A stretch of DNA of 64,000 nt, taken from positions 59,385,084 through 59,449,083 of the forward strand of contig CM062296.1 of assembly GCA_031216915.1 (NCBI GenBank), given 5' to 3'. The notes beneath the pieces were generated by a model. The model ran no database searches and had not been told where the DNA came from. It was given only the letters and a program-made list of their open reading frames with translations. Below, in pieces: positions 11,477 to 21,804 of the stretch (within the stretch, counting starts at the first letter, position 1; each line of letters starts with the position of its first letter). The stretch comes from Pictodentalium vernedei. Lineage: Eukaryota > Mollusca > Scaphopoda > Dentaliida > Dentaliidae. The position numbers and the translations under genes were made by a program.

Positions 11477-12686
11477 ACCCCTGGGTGACCACCAAATGAG
11501 TCGACACTCAATGGAGATTCCATATTTGGAATCTCCATTGAGTGCCGACTCATTTGGTGTTGATCCCAGGTTCATTCGTCATACCATGCTTGAGATATGA
11601 GCATGACCCACTTTCAAATCTTTGGGCCACGCCCACTATTTCCTGTAAAAATGTATATATGAACTTCTGGAATGCATTCGGGGTAAAAAATGTGATTTAC
11701 AGCAATGCTTAAAGACGCACTCAATGACCCCTGGGTTACTCCAGTGACCTTGACCTATATTGTGAACTTCCGTTGAGTTTCGATTCATTTGGTGTTGGTT
11801 CCAGGTCCACAGGTCGCACCATGCTTGAGATATGAGCGTGACCCTCTTTCAAAAGTTCTGGCCACGCCCACTTTTAAAAAAAAAATGTATGTATGAACTT
11901 TGGGAATGCATTGGGGTGAAAAATATGTAATTTCCAGCAATTCTGAAAACGGCACTCATTGATCCCGAATGACCTCAGTGACACTGACCAATATTTTCAA
12001 TCTCTATTGACTCATTTGGTACTGGTTCCAGGTCTATACGTCATGCCATGCTTGAAATATGAGCTTGACCCACTTTCAAAAACTTTTGCTACGCCCTCTT
12101 TTTTCGCGTAAAAATGAATATATGAACTTTGGGAATGCATTAGTTGGTCAAAAATGTGATTTCCAACAATTCTGAAAAATGCACCCAATGACCCCCTGGT
12201 GACCTTAGTGACTTCGACCCATATGTTGAACCGCCATCGAGTGTTGACTCATTTGGTGTTGTCCCAGGTCCATGGGTCATACTATGCCTGAGATATGGGT
12301 GTGACCCAATTTCAAAACACCCTTACGGACACCCCTAATGCCTCGGGAATTTGAAAAAACATAGCGTGCCGAGAAACTGTGACTATCTATATGCCAAAAA
12401 TCAGCTAGATAGGATGACTCATTCTGGAGTTATCGAGCGGACAGTGACGTGAAGAGAAGACAGAAACCAGGAGAATAAGAAAAAGAAGAAAAAAAAAGAA
12501 AAAGAAACCGTACAAAAATAACAGTCTGTGTGTTTTACACAGACTAATAAAACGGTGTTTCATCGTTTCGAACTATCAACAGTGTGGAGAAAATAATCCC
12601 AGGTACCAAAATCTCGATGCTCGACAAATTTAACGAGGTAACTGCAATCCTTTCAGCTCCCAGCCCAAACTTTGACAAGTGTCTTG

Positions 12687-12711
12687 ATGTTTTTACTTTG
12701 CGGAATTACTT
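12687..12711 (+). CDS. WAP-domain gene, probable first coding exon
   Basis: The first in-frame ATG after a stop at 12639 is at 12687; it encodes MFLLCGIT plus one base. A GTAAAA donor follows at 12712. Splicing to the acceptor at 12818-12819 makes a short putative signal sequence, MFLLCGITCATHASS. The 108-bp intron is itself open and in frame. If it is retained, the protein would instead have a longer hydrophobic leader (VYIIVCFTTVTVTYFNLFFLG). An acceptor-like CCTTTCAG at 12648-12655 leaves room for an upstream exon, so the start is not certain. Confidence 0.45.
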
Positions 12712-12819
12712 GTAAAATCGGTGGAAGCGTAATAGCACGAGTTCGGAATGTTTTCGGGGTTTATATTATTGTTTGTTTTACGACTGTCACAGTGACATAT
12801 TTTAACCTTTTCTTTTTAG

Positions 12820-12955
12820 GTGCAACACACGCGAGTTCGCTGCAGACCTGTGACGAAGTCAAATGGATGGCGAATTTGAGAGCTTGCTTCGAGCAAAGTA
12901 GTTTGGGTGGATTCTTCGCTGCAATGGGAATACAGCAGCTGGACGACTTGTGCAA
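12820..12955 (+). CDS. WAP-domain gene, exon 2: start of cysteine-rich N-terminal region
   Basis: The exon lies between a strong acceptor (TTTTCTTTTTAG) and a donor GTATGT. It is 136 bp: two bases completing a codon, 44 codons, and two bases left over (phase 2). It encodes ATHASSLQTCDEVKWMANLR and continues to ...QQLDDLC, with three cysteines. The leftover AA joins the first T of the exon at 23888 and keeps the frame. The region is predicted to be extracellular. The six-cysteine domain formed with the next exon resembles no family I can name. The exon sits 270 bp after the end of the Helitron-like element. Confidence 0.75.
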
Positions 12956-13063
12956 GTATGTACTCTTTTACATTATGTTATCCTGAAAGTAAAGGTTTAT
13001 ACTGTTGATACGCATGGGATATATGCAATAAGTAGTATGTTAAAATGGATCGTTTATACCACG

Positions 13064-13418
13064 AGTGGGGTGCGCGGTGTTTCAGTAGATAGAGGTGCAG
13101 GCTGCAAGCCGAGAGGTCCTCGGTTCGAATCCCTCCTGCGGCAACCGCGCTGTGTCCTTGGACAAGACACTTCACCCCATTGCCCATGTGGGAGCACGGT
13201 GGCGTTGTGTTATAAGGCGTACTGCACGTCGATGATGCACTTGTCTTCACCCAATGCTAACCCTGTTTGTGTGGAGTTAGTATTTTGGGGAGACTGAGAG
13301 TTGCTCACCGTTGCTCGGTGGTTCTCTCCTGGTACCCCGGCTTCCTCCACCCGTAAAACTGTATGGCACGAGGTGATCTTGGCTGTCAAAAGTGTCGTTA
13401 AATCCCAATAAATAAATA
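13064..13418 (+). mobile_element. tRNA-derived SINE, with target duplication
   Basis: The head has an A-box-like CAGTAGATAGAGGTGCAGGC and a B-box GGTTCGAATCC. A conserved middle block follows (TGTCCTTGGACAAGACACTTC), then a tail of AATCCCAATAAATAAATA. The 10-bp duplication TTATACCACG flanks it at 13054-13063 and 13419-13428. Six more copies or fragments are in the window. It has no coding capacity and would depend on a LINE. Confidence 0.92.
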
Positions 13419-13625
13419 TTATACCACGGCGTTACGAAAAGGACGGGGGTTCAGCTTATTTGTCCAGCAATGAAATGGCACAAGTCTTGAATTTGCCAAC
13501 TACATCATCAAAGCATGCCAGTCAGTTGGTATTAGTAACAAAATTATTTGAAATGTATTAGTTATTTTTAGTGGATAAATAAAATATACATCTATCTAGT
13601 AGTCGTGTCGCAGCTTCTCTTTCAG

Positions 13626-13876
13626 TTAACCCTTTACCCAACGTAACGGCCAAAACCGGCCATCGCTATTCTCAAAAATCGCCAATTAATTTTCATTATT
13701 TTTTTCATTTTTGTCTCAAAAACATAGGTTATGACCCCTCGTTGGAACGAGCTCGTCGAGCTCGTTCCAACGAGGGGTCATAACCTATGTTTTTGAGACA
13801 AAAAATGAAAAAAATTAGTTATTCAAGAATTATTTTTGCATGTGTCGTCTGCTTTTCAGGTTAGGTAAAGGGTTAA
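13626..13876. mobile_element. piggyBac-like MITE (subfamily A), best-preserved copy
   Basis: TTAACCCTTTACCCAACG and GTTAGGTAAAGGGTTAA form the ends, with TTAA at both edges. Palindrome arms of about 55 bp (13701-13755 and 13757-13812) meet at GAGCTCGTCGAGCTC. The palindrome centre (about 13756) is within 5 bp of the element's midpoint. TTAA targets and CCC-starting inverted ends are the mark of the piggyBac superfamily. No transposase is encoded. Confidence 0.9.
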
Positions 13877-13972
13877 CATGTGCCGTACCGTTGTTACAAA
13901 CTGGTCGTTCTGCTCCTCCACCCAACAACATGAATCAGGTACTACAGACCTCCACTTGTATGACCTACTTTG

Positions 13973-14556
13973 TAGGGATCTGCGAATCACAAATGTCTTT
14001 TCGAATCGAATCTCGAATCGAATCGTGTCTCTGATATCGACATCGAATCGAATCCCGAATCGAATCTTAAAAGACAAGTTATTTCATATTGCATAAAACG
14101 GAAGCTACGGAACACTGTGATGACCCTTACGCGACGGAGTGAACACCTTAAACACCAATAACTAAATATTCTCTGTAGCATCGTCGCTGAAACAGCTAGG
14201 CCTATTGCCCATAGTTTTAGTTTTCGAAGGCCTAACTTGTTACTATTCACGTTCTTAAGAACGTGAATAGTAACAAGTTAAGCCTTCAAAAACCAAAACT
14301 ATGGATAATGTTCTGGGCCATATTCACTCCTTACCTAACAATTAAACATCATCAGTTACTCAAATAAATAGGAAATGAGCCTACATGAATGAATTTTCTA
14401 ATGACAGTTTTATCCTATTTTTGTTGGAAATGTAACAAATTGAAGTTAGTACGAGTGATTCGAAAAAATCGAATCCTGAGACTGATTCGGGATCGATCTC
14501 GAAGCATACGTATGGTATCGATATCGAATCGAATCTCGAATATTCGCAGGACCCTA
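13973..14556. mobile_element. hAT-like MITE with central palindrome
   Basis: The ends TAGGGATCTGCGAAT and ATTCGCAGGACCCTA are inverted relatives. Both ends carry clustered CGAATCGAATC motifs. A palindrome with arms of about 40 bp (14206-14310) lies at the middle. The flanks CTACTTTG and CTACTGTA are only a weak match for an 8-bp duplication, so the hAT label is tentative. Confidence 0.6.
14206..14310. repeat. Palindrome with GTTCTTAAGAAC centre
   Basis: AACTTGTTACTATTCACGTT reads back as its complement across the TTAAGAA tip. The outer arms (CATAGTTTTAGTTTTCGAAGGC) pair with small mismatches. Confidence 0.85.
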
Positions 14557-15179
14557 CTACTGTATGTGACTTAAGTTCAAGTAACAAATCTAATCTTTCA
14601 ACCCTCTGAAACCGAGGAGCCCTTTTCCGGCCCCTTAACTTGATATGTCATAATTTCATTAAATAGGATGGCTGCTTAGTAAATAGGTGGGGTAGATCAA
14701 TCAATATCTCCAACGTGCAGCACCAAGGATGCTCGTTGAAAATATAAATTGATATACCATCAAATAATGAGTATGGATTCTTCCATTACTGCCATTGAAC
14801 AGACATGTAGGATACCACCCGTGTTTAAGGGGTAAAGAAAGTGCATGGTTACTAGCAAGAGCGAAGGAACTACTCCTGTCTTGACGAAAATGTATCGACT
14901 AGAAAATTGTTTGAGGTGGTTGCACCCCTATACTCCCCCCCCCCCCCCTCTATTCCCATAATTAAGCTCCCTTGTTAATTGTTCAGCCTTTTACTCAACG
15001 TAAGAGAAATAAACTGCAATGATACTCACAAAAATCGCTAATACAGTAATATTAGTTTATCAAAGTTTGTGTCCAACACACAACTCCAACAAGCTTCAAT
15101 GGTTAAATACTTGTTTGCTAAAGGTGAAATAACAACTATATTGCACGCCCTTAACTTTTCCTCCAGTTCAATATTTACA
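14557..15179. other. No recognised gene; poly-C run
   Basis: A poly-C run lies at about 14934-14948. No exon or element end was recognised. Confidence 0.45.
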
Positions 15180-15915
15180 TTTATCATATGACTCGTCCGT
15201 TTTGTTCACTTTAAAACATTTGATATTTTGTTTTCATATTAATTAGTGATAAATAAAGCCTTCCGTCAATTTCATTGGTCAATTTCAAAACTAGACAATT
15301 TGATTGGCTAAACAAAATACAACTGGGACACATTTTCATAATTTGCATAATTAGAGTTGGGAGCTTTCATTGGTCAATTTCAAAACTGGACAATTTGATT
15401 GGCTAAACGAAATACAACTGGGTCACATTTGCATACTTTCAGTAGAGATAATTTACGTTATCTGTCCTATTTAGAATTGTTTATATTGTATTAATCTTTT
15501 TTACCTACAAGAAAAACGCCATTCATTTTTTTTTATATTTTCACTTTTTGCTTCCAAAACATAGCTTATGACCCCTCATTGGAACGAGCTCGACGAGCTC
15601 GTTCCCATGAGGGGTCATAACCTATGTTTTGGAAGCAAAAAATGAAAATTTTTAGTTATTCGAAGATGTTTTTACCAAGTGCCGTCTGCAGCTCAAGTTA
15701 GGTGATGGGTTAAAAAGTCATACTAAGTGGCTAATTTGTGCGTGTGTGTGTCTTATGATAAATAAAATATGAAATGTGTGTTTTTCTCATATAATATTTA
15801 TGAAACTCGTCCGAATTTTCCGTTTGGGCTCGCCAGAGGCTCGCCAAAACGGAAAATTCTTAGACTAGTTTCATAAATATTATATGAGAAAAACACCCAT
15901 TCCATATCCTCTATA
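15180..15915 (+). mobile_element. Composite repeat C (copy 1) carrying a palindromic MITE
   Basis: It begins with CATATGACTCGTCCGTTTTG and has two tandem CATTGGTCAATTTCAAAACT blocks (15278-15430). A piggyBac-like palindrome (15491-15713) follows. It ends in a hairpin (about 15798-15893) with arms TTTTTCTCATATAATATTTATG and complement around GGGCTCGCCAGAGGCTCGCC. The same order of parts is seen at 29762-30345 and 52051-52775. Confidence 0.75.
15491..15713. mobile_element. piggyBac-like palindromic MITE within composite C
   Basis: The arms use TTGCTTCCAAAACATAG in place of the usual GTCTCAAAAACATAG, and both arms carry the change. The end reads TTAGGTGATGGGTTAA. Copies in the other two C elements share these variants. 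Confidence 0.75.
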
Positions 15916-16437
15916 TCCGTAAGGGGCACACATTTTAGACGAACAAATTTTCCACGTGACCTCATGGATCTATGAAAAGAACTGCACTTTGCCGATTTGT
16001 GTAATCTGCCAATCGAAACGTCGCATTCTGACCTAATTCAAATCGGAAGCTGCGGTGACAGCCGATAAATCGAATGTCAGTTGGAAAATGTCTGTATTCA
16101 AATACCAAAATTAACGAAATCAAACTCCCATCACACACTCCAGTTGCATCTCCTCCGGTGTACAACCTGGGTGATGGAGATGTTATGAGTGCGTCGGAGG
16201 CGGAGATGAAAACTAACTAGCTTTTCAGAACCTCTTTTTGCAATCTCTCCCCTCCCTAGGGATCAGGAATGCCGGATATATGCCTCCGTCAGAGCCTCTG
16301 TTGCTAAAGTCGAAGCAGTTTTGGAATCCACCCAGTGACTCTTAGAAAAACTGGACAGAGAACAAGACATGAGGAAACAATCCGAAAGCCTCGTCCATGA
16401 AGTCCTTCTTAAATCCCAGCTAAACCTTATGTCACCA
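15916..16437 (+). pseudogene. Possible decayed coding relic, left part
   Basis: From about 16200 the + strand reads with a coding-like composition, for example ASVRASVAKVEAVLESTQ, a stop, then LLEKLDREQDMRKQSESLVH. It is then cut by a SINE. After the SINE, similar text resumes (FTAFASLDTLVNVAASETTQ near 16911-16970) with stops and frameshifts. It could be a retroelement ORF1 or gag-like relic or an old pseudogene. I recognise no domain. Confidence 0.3.
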
Positions 16438-16449
16438 ATATCGCCAATT

Positions 16450-16803
16450 TATTTATTTATTGGTGTTTAAGGTCACATATTTATGCATAATGGCTAATCA
16501 TGACCGTGACAGTTTTACGGGTGGAGGAAGCCGGAGTACCCGAAGAGAACCACCGAGCAACGGCGAGCAACTGTCAGCTCCTCAACATACTAACTCCACA
16601 CAAGCAGGGTTAGCATTGGTTGAAGACAAGTGCACCATCGACGTGCAGTACGCCTTAGTACACAACGCCACCGTGCCCCCACGCGGGTAATGGAGATGAT
16701 GTGTCTTGCCCAAGGACACAACGCGGTTGCCGCAGGTGGGATTCGAACCGAGGACCTCTCGACTTGCAGCCTGCACCTCTACCTACTGAGCCACCGGACT
16801 CCC
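16450..16803 (-). mobile_element. tRNA-derived SINE, with target duplication
   Basis: Minus-strand copy of the same SINE: tail ATTTATTTATTGG at the left, B-box complement GGATTCGAACC near 16740, head at the right. The 12-bp duplication ATATCGCCAATT flanks it at 16438-16449 and 16804-16815. It splits the possible coding relic. Confidence 0.92.
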
Positions 16804-17244
16804 ATATCGCCAATTACCAGCCCATCAAAGCCGCCGGCCACGAAAAATAGGGCAACACAAAGAAACCACCTAAACGCCGCAAATAAGAACACCGCCATCT
16901 TCTAGGTTTTACCGCCTTTGCCTCCCTGGATACCCTTGTCAACGTGGCTGCGTCAGAAACGACTCAGACACACAGAACACTGCCAACAGGGCCGAACAGG
17001 GTTGCGGCGCGCGAAAGCATTCTTTCCAAATCAAACATATTCTATAAATGGAGAGTGATTTTATAACACTCAAGTTCTGACTTTGAAGAGAATACCTCTC
17101 AGATAATAGAAGCTAAGTCCTTAAAAGTACTAATAAATAACCTATTTGAGCACAATTTTCATTTGTATTTTTCTGTTCAAGTGTCGATTGGTCGCACGTG
17201 TTTGCCAATCACACCTGAGTTTTGTGTTTCAAATAGACGTCATA

Positions 17245-17630
17245 AAACTGTCAAATTCTACAAATAAGACCAAAATTTTAAATTAATGGCTGTTATGTCA
17301 TAGATGGGTGTAAACATCACAGAACGTCAAGATATGTGAATAGGTTTGTCAGTACGACACGAGTGCCAGCGCGGAAGGATAGGACGAGAGGCGCAGCCTC
17401 GAGTTCTATCCTTCCGCGGTGGCATGAGTGTCAAATTCGATAAATAAGATCGAATTTTAAATTAATGGATACCATGTCGCAGAAGCGTTTAATAAACACT
17501 GGGTGTCACGATTTGTGAATGCGTTCGTCAACACAGCACTCTGGCCATCGCAAATGGATAGAACTCGAGGCAACGCTTCTCGTTCTATCCTTCTTCGCTG
17601 GCACTCGTGCTGTATTGGAGAACGCACACA
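17245..17630. repeat. Tandem pair of hairpin repeats (family K)
   Basis: Two units of about 185 bp each start with an AAATTTTAAATTAATGG-like block. Each includes a GGCACGAGTGCCAGCGCGGAAGGATAG-type inverted repeat: 17358-17425 (tight) and 17535-17615 (looser). Related sequence is at 20690-20800 and 25255-25385, often after a TAATAAACACAGAACGACAC string. Confidence 0.65.
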
Positions 17631-17764
17631 TGTCGTGACGTTCTGTGCATTTATTTTAATATCCTGCACATTCATTGTATTTAGCTCATAACACGTTTTA
17701 CTGTCTCTCGACCTCAAGGCATTTAGGATGAGACGTTTATCACTAGACGGACCCAAATAAAATT

Positions 17765-17855
17765 CAGTCTTTGCAAAAATATTCTTGTATGACTCAATGA
17801 AAATAGTTTCTTTATCAGAAAAAACATAGCTTATGATCCCTCATTTTATCTCACA
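17765..17855. mobile_element. Fragment of piggyBac-like MITE
   Basis: TTGCAAAAATATTCTTG and AAAAACATAGCTTATGATCCC match one arm of subfamily A. The rest of the element is missing. Confidence 0.5.
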
Positions 17856-18010
17856 ATCGGGGCATTTTGCACTCTTACGCAACTAAAGTTTGATGTATCT
17901 GGGCCCTTGTTCCGAATCCGTATCAAGGGTTCCTGATACAAGCGCGTGATTCTGCTGTTGCCAAAACAAGGGCATTAATATCATTTTTCGATCGCTTCGC
18001 GTTTTTTCCT

Positions 18011-18065
18011 TCAGAGAAAACAATATTAGGTGAGGCGAAGCCGAACCTAATATTGTTTTCTCTGA
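18011..18065. repeat. Short palindrome
   Basis: Arms of about 21 bp (TCAGAGAAAACAATATTAGGT and complement) flank GAGGCGAAGCCGA. Confidence 0.8.
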
Positions 18066-18137
18066 GCCGTATATGACATTGTATCTGCCAACTAAACGCC
18101 CTGTAACGTATTTATTATGCACGGCATGCTAAAATGT

Positions 18138-18829
18138 CACTGGGGAAGTTAACTCAACGAATAGTTAAATTATGCGCACTTTTCAGCATCTTGGGCTGGT
18201 TTGTAGCCTATTATTGGGATTTTTCTGAACGCTCGAGTCGAGGCTTCTCTCTTGAAGTTAAAGGATTAGCTTTCGCTATGAAATGTGGGAAACTCCACCT
18301 CAATAAACGGTGAACGGCGTATTTTAAAATATAATAAACCTTTACACCAAGAGGGATATTTAATTCACCAGTAATTATTGCAAAAGTAACAACCAAATTC
18401 ACGTTGACGAAACACACAGTTACTCCACTTCGCAAGACAGTATTCAGTAAAGTGAATCCCAGTGACGTAATTTTCTCTGAAGTGTAACGTTATCACTGAC
18501 CTCAATATGGAGATCAATGAACGCTACTCTATTTTTCAATTTGCGTCTTTCCATCGATAAGGCAAATGAAAAAGTTTCTCTTAAAATAGTTTTATAACAC
18601 ATTTTGTGGTCAATATTGTGAGATAAATTTATCATCACCAAAGTGTGTGTCTCCGGAAATTCTGATTAAGTCTCGTTGTCGGCACAGAATTGCATTTCGA
18701 CTCGACTTAACGGGCTTGTCGAAATACTGTTCTGTTCCAACAACTCGACTTGATCTGAATTCCCGGAGACACACACTGTGGTGATAATCTGTATGATGGA
18801 ACAAGTTCTTTGTCAGCAATGTTCTGCCT
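18138..18829. other. No recognised gene
   Basis: There is a loose inverted pair around TGTGTGTCTCCGGAAATTC and GAATTCCCGGAGACACACAC (18644-18776). No coding motif was seen. Confidence 0.45.
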
Positions 18830-19044
18830 GCGTGCGGGCACGGTGGCGCGATGTACTAAGGCGTATAGCACCTGTCTTCAACAATGCTAACCCTGCGTGT
18901 GTGGAGTTATAGTACTTTGGGGAGTCTGAAAGTTGCTCGCTGGATCTCTCCGGGTACTCCAGCTTCCTTCAATCGTAAAACTCCCCGACACGAGTTGACC
19001 CTGGCTGTCGAAAGTGTCGTCAAATCCTAATAAATAAATGAATA
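18830..19044 (+). mobile_element. SINE, 5' truncated
   Basis: It starts within the SINE body (GGGCACGGTGGCGCGATGTAC) and runs to the AATCCTAATAAATAAATGAATAAA tail. The tRNA-like head is absent. Confidence 0.85.
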
Positions 19045-19489
19045 AAAGAGTTGTATCAATCATTCAATATTGCATCAATGAATGGTGTTGACACAACGCC
19101 AGCGCGCCATGGACAGTGTCGAACATGTTACCTCCATTTGACCCTATTGACCGTGTAGTTCTTGATGCATCATGCCAGGCAGCGGGATGGGACAGAGGAG
19201 GTGTCTTAATGACACTTGTGGCCTTTATTAATCTCTAAGTCTTGGTGCTCATAGCCTCAAATGTAATGTTGGTGGTTGTGAATTTCGGCTACGCTGTCAG
19301 GCCGTAAGAGTTCATCTCGTACTTTTTGGGAAGTTTCAAATATTAGTGCGAGTACCCGCCGCATCCCAACCGATGTCCCATAGGGTAACACACCCATTCA
19401 CTGAGGGAGGAAGCACACGGTTCCCCGTGTCGTCAGGAAGCGGCAAATGGGGAGTCGGGAGATGGAGAGAACTGAGCCTCCATTTTTGC

Positions 19490-19560
<71 letters not shown>

Positions 19561-20100
19561 AATATAACCCCGCTTCTGTCAACACCTACGTGTGTGGGTG
19601 TAACAGGTGTGACGATTTGAACTATAGAGTGAGATGGGGAAGAGGCACTTGTCCGCTGCACCTTATGCTTTCTTTTTACTGTGCAATCTATCAAGGCTTT
19701 GCTCGTCCCTGTACTTGGTGGACGGATTCTTTTCTTCTTTTTCACTTTTTCTCTGGGGACGTGACAACCGTTCCTTATTCCCGGTTCCTTATTCCACATT
19801 CGTTATCAACTGAGAATCGGTTGATAACGAATGTCGAATAATAAATCAGGAATAAGTGACGATGGACGCGTTCCCTTCTGCTCTTTGGTTCCATTATTCG
19901 AGTTATGGCAGTATGTCAGTGGGTGTTTTAACTGAAGGTACTACCCCCTCCACGAAAGAGATGGTGGTGGATATCCCTTTACGAATTCCACTGTCAGTTG
20001 AATGCTCTCATCCTTTTCTTTGTGTAAGAGTCCGAGTGAAAGGATAAGGGTAGTTCAGTGCTAGCATATCTCTCTATTTGTCTGCTGGTATTTCCATTTA
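19045..20100. other. No recognised gene; CT microsatellite and small hairpin
   Basis: A (CT)n tract covers about 19491-19558. A hairpin at 19795-19838 has arms ACATTCGTTATCAAC and complement around TGAGAATCG. Open frames here come from the simple repeat. Confidence 0.55.
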
Positions 20101-20116
20101 GCAAGTTGGGAAGTGT

Positions 20117-20300
20117 TAACCTGCTGAAGACTGGCTCCAAAGTATCAAAAGTGCAAACAACAAATTTGTCCCATTATCAACAACAAATTTAACTAACAGA
20201 GTTTCGTTTGACAGAGGTCGCTGAGCTCTGTCAAAGAAGACTAACTTGGTTAAATTCCTAGCTGCATTATGGAAATAATAAAAAAACACGTTCGTCGAAT
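20117..20300. mobile_element. Degenerate TTAA MITE (subfamily C)
   Basis: A CTGAGCTCTGTCAAA hairpin with flanking AATTTAAC/GTTAAATTCCTAGCTGCATTATGG matches the better copy at 59210-59421. The left end (GTTAACCTGCTG) is diverged and the right end is lost. Confidence 0.55.
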
Positions 20301-20344
20301 CATGCAAATTGTATTACGCATTCTCTCCAAGTAAAGAACGAGAG

Positions 20345-20820
20345 TTTATTACACGCCTGTCCTATGTAATCCCCATCTACGACAACTCTAACCATGTGGA
20401 AAACGGAAATCGTTGACGTATGGCTTTTAAATAGAAGCGAAATTTCACTGGAATGTTCTACAAATCGTGCAACGCAATTAACTTTTAATCCCCAGCGAAA
20501 GCTGAAAATCCTCCCTTGAGTTCCAATGTGTCGAATGTGCCATTAGACACATAGAACACATTGGATCCCGGGAGACGAAACAGTAACACGGGTTCCCATT
20601 GCAGATTTGGGTGGCGTAAAATGTGTTCTTTTTGTTGATAGTTGTCAAATGAATTGCTGAGTGTCCTTCTAATAATTGTTTTTTCTAGACGCGAAGGCGT
20701 GTAATAAACACAGAATGACACAAGCGTGTGAATGGGTTGCGGTCTCTCATTCCATCCTGAAGCGCTGGCACTCGTGCCATATCGATTAACCCATTCACAT
20801 GCGTGCGTCGTTCTGTGCAC
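20345..20820. repeat. Dispersed hairpin repeat (family K relatives)
   Basis: ATTACACGCCTGTCCTATG and AAATCGTTGACG recur near 24310-24420. AATAAACACAGAATGACAC and a GGCACTCGTGCC-type motif recur at 17250-17620 and 25255-25385. No protein is encoded. Confidence 0.5.
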
Positions 20821-21125
20821 TTTCAGCTCACTTTGAACTGGGGTAAAGAATCACCTCTATCACCATTTTCCGTAAGGAAAAACATCTTTCTCTATTGGAA
20901 CCCCTTTCACACTGGTCATCACCTGCAGAAGAACTGATCTATGAAAGCCATAAAGAAGAGTAAAAGTTGGTGTCTGGCATTTGAAATTGTTCCTGAAAAA
21001 ATGAAGAAAGAAGAGGAGTGGGAGAAGAAGGAAGATAAGACTGTTTCACTTCCCCACCGCAATCTTCTGTAACTTCTGTGTGGATCCCTATTCACTCCCA
21101 TTGGGATTAAACGAGGGGTAGAAAT

Positions 21126-21796
21126 CAGGGCTCAAAATAAGCGGTGTCGCGTCGCTTTTTGCTATGCAAAACTTGCAAAAAGCTACACAATGTTAAATTG
21201 TGTTTAGCATTTTGCGATACAAGATAATCAACTGCAGCCTATTAGGCTGCAGTTGATTATCTTGTATCGCAAAATGTAAATGAAAATTTGCAAACAAAAT
21301 TGAAAACTAGTTCACTGATGCTTCACTTCCGATTGTGGATCATTCCAGGCATAACTCAGATTAACTCTCCATCAAGCATCGTTAGCAACTTCATATGTAA
21401 GATGAGTTCTGTTGGTTTAAATACTTCCTGTTTTTACATTTTGCATAAAATGTCCATTAAAAATAACTACAAGCCCATCAAATTAAAAATCCCAACTTCC
21501 ATTTTGAGAACTCTATTAAACAACCAATACGCCATTTATAACAGTATACAAGTCCATGCAACCCTTAAAGGCAGTTCAGATAAAAAACATAGTAAATGTT
21601 TCATGTGTTGCCGATCATTTGGAAATGCCAAGAAATGGATGAAACTATTCTATCTACTTAGAAGAATTCAATATAAAACAGCATAACATAACTCTGGTAT
21701 ACAAAAATAGCTATGTAATTTTTACAAAATGCTATTCATTTTTTGGAAATGCGTAGCATTTTTCTACGCAAAGAAAAAAAGTTATTTTGAGCACTG
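21126..21796. mobile_element. hAT-like element with exact 8-bp duplication
   Basis: The ends are CAGGGCTCAAAATAAGC and GTTATTTTGAGCACTG, inverted repeats of about 15 bp. The flanks GTAGAAAT (21118-21125) and GTAGAAAT (21797-21804) are identical, as expected for hAT. A 69-bp perfect palindrome lies at 21208-21276. A 132-codon frame (21288-21686) has basic residues and several cysteines but no hAT dimerisation motif that I can recognise. The element is non-autonomous. Confidence 0.9.
21208..21276. repeat. Perfect palindrome, 34-bp arms
   Basis: Arms CATTTTGCGATACAAGATAA... meet at GCAGCCTATTAGGCTGC with a single unpaired base at 21242. Confidence 0.92.
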
Positions 21797-21804
21797 GTAG
21801 AAAT

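Larger units (their letters stand above)
8313..12547 (+). mobile_element. Helitron-like satellite-bearing element (copy a), split by a LINE
   Basis: The 5' end (A then CTAGAGAAACAG, followed by the hairpin GAATTTACTG/CAGTAAATTC) is at 8313. The body runs to about 8808 and resumes at about 11477. It ends with the hairpin GTCTGTGTG-TTTTA-CACAGAC and CTAA at 12547, followed by T. The core holds about four diverged copies of the roughly 239-bp monomer (ACTCATTTGGTGTTG, GATATGAGCGTGACCCAC, GGCCACGCCCAC). Insertion between A and T without duplication, a 3' hairpin and a CTRR-type end are Helitron hallmarks. The 5' end is CT/TT, not the canonical TC. Satellite cores in small non-autonomous Helitrons are known from molluscs. 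There is no Rep/helicase frame. Confidence 0.7.

Noticed and set aside
8313..12547. Calling the satellite element a tandem-repeat retroelement or LTR relic
   Set aside because: No LTRs, primer sites or target duplications; hairpin ends and A|T insertion fit Helitron-like elements better.
13090..13140. tRNA gene suggested by the A-box and GGTTCGAATCC B-box
   Set aside because: The sequence does not fold as a complete tRNA and is the head of a multi-copy SINE.
12978..13297. Open frames across 13.0-13.3 kb on both strands
   Set aside because: They lie in the SINE; related frames appear at other SINE copies.
19346..19799. 133-codon minus-strand frame with an ERERER stretch
   Set aside because: It depends on the (CT)n tract and has no other feature.
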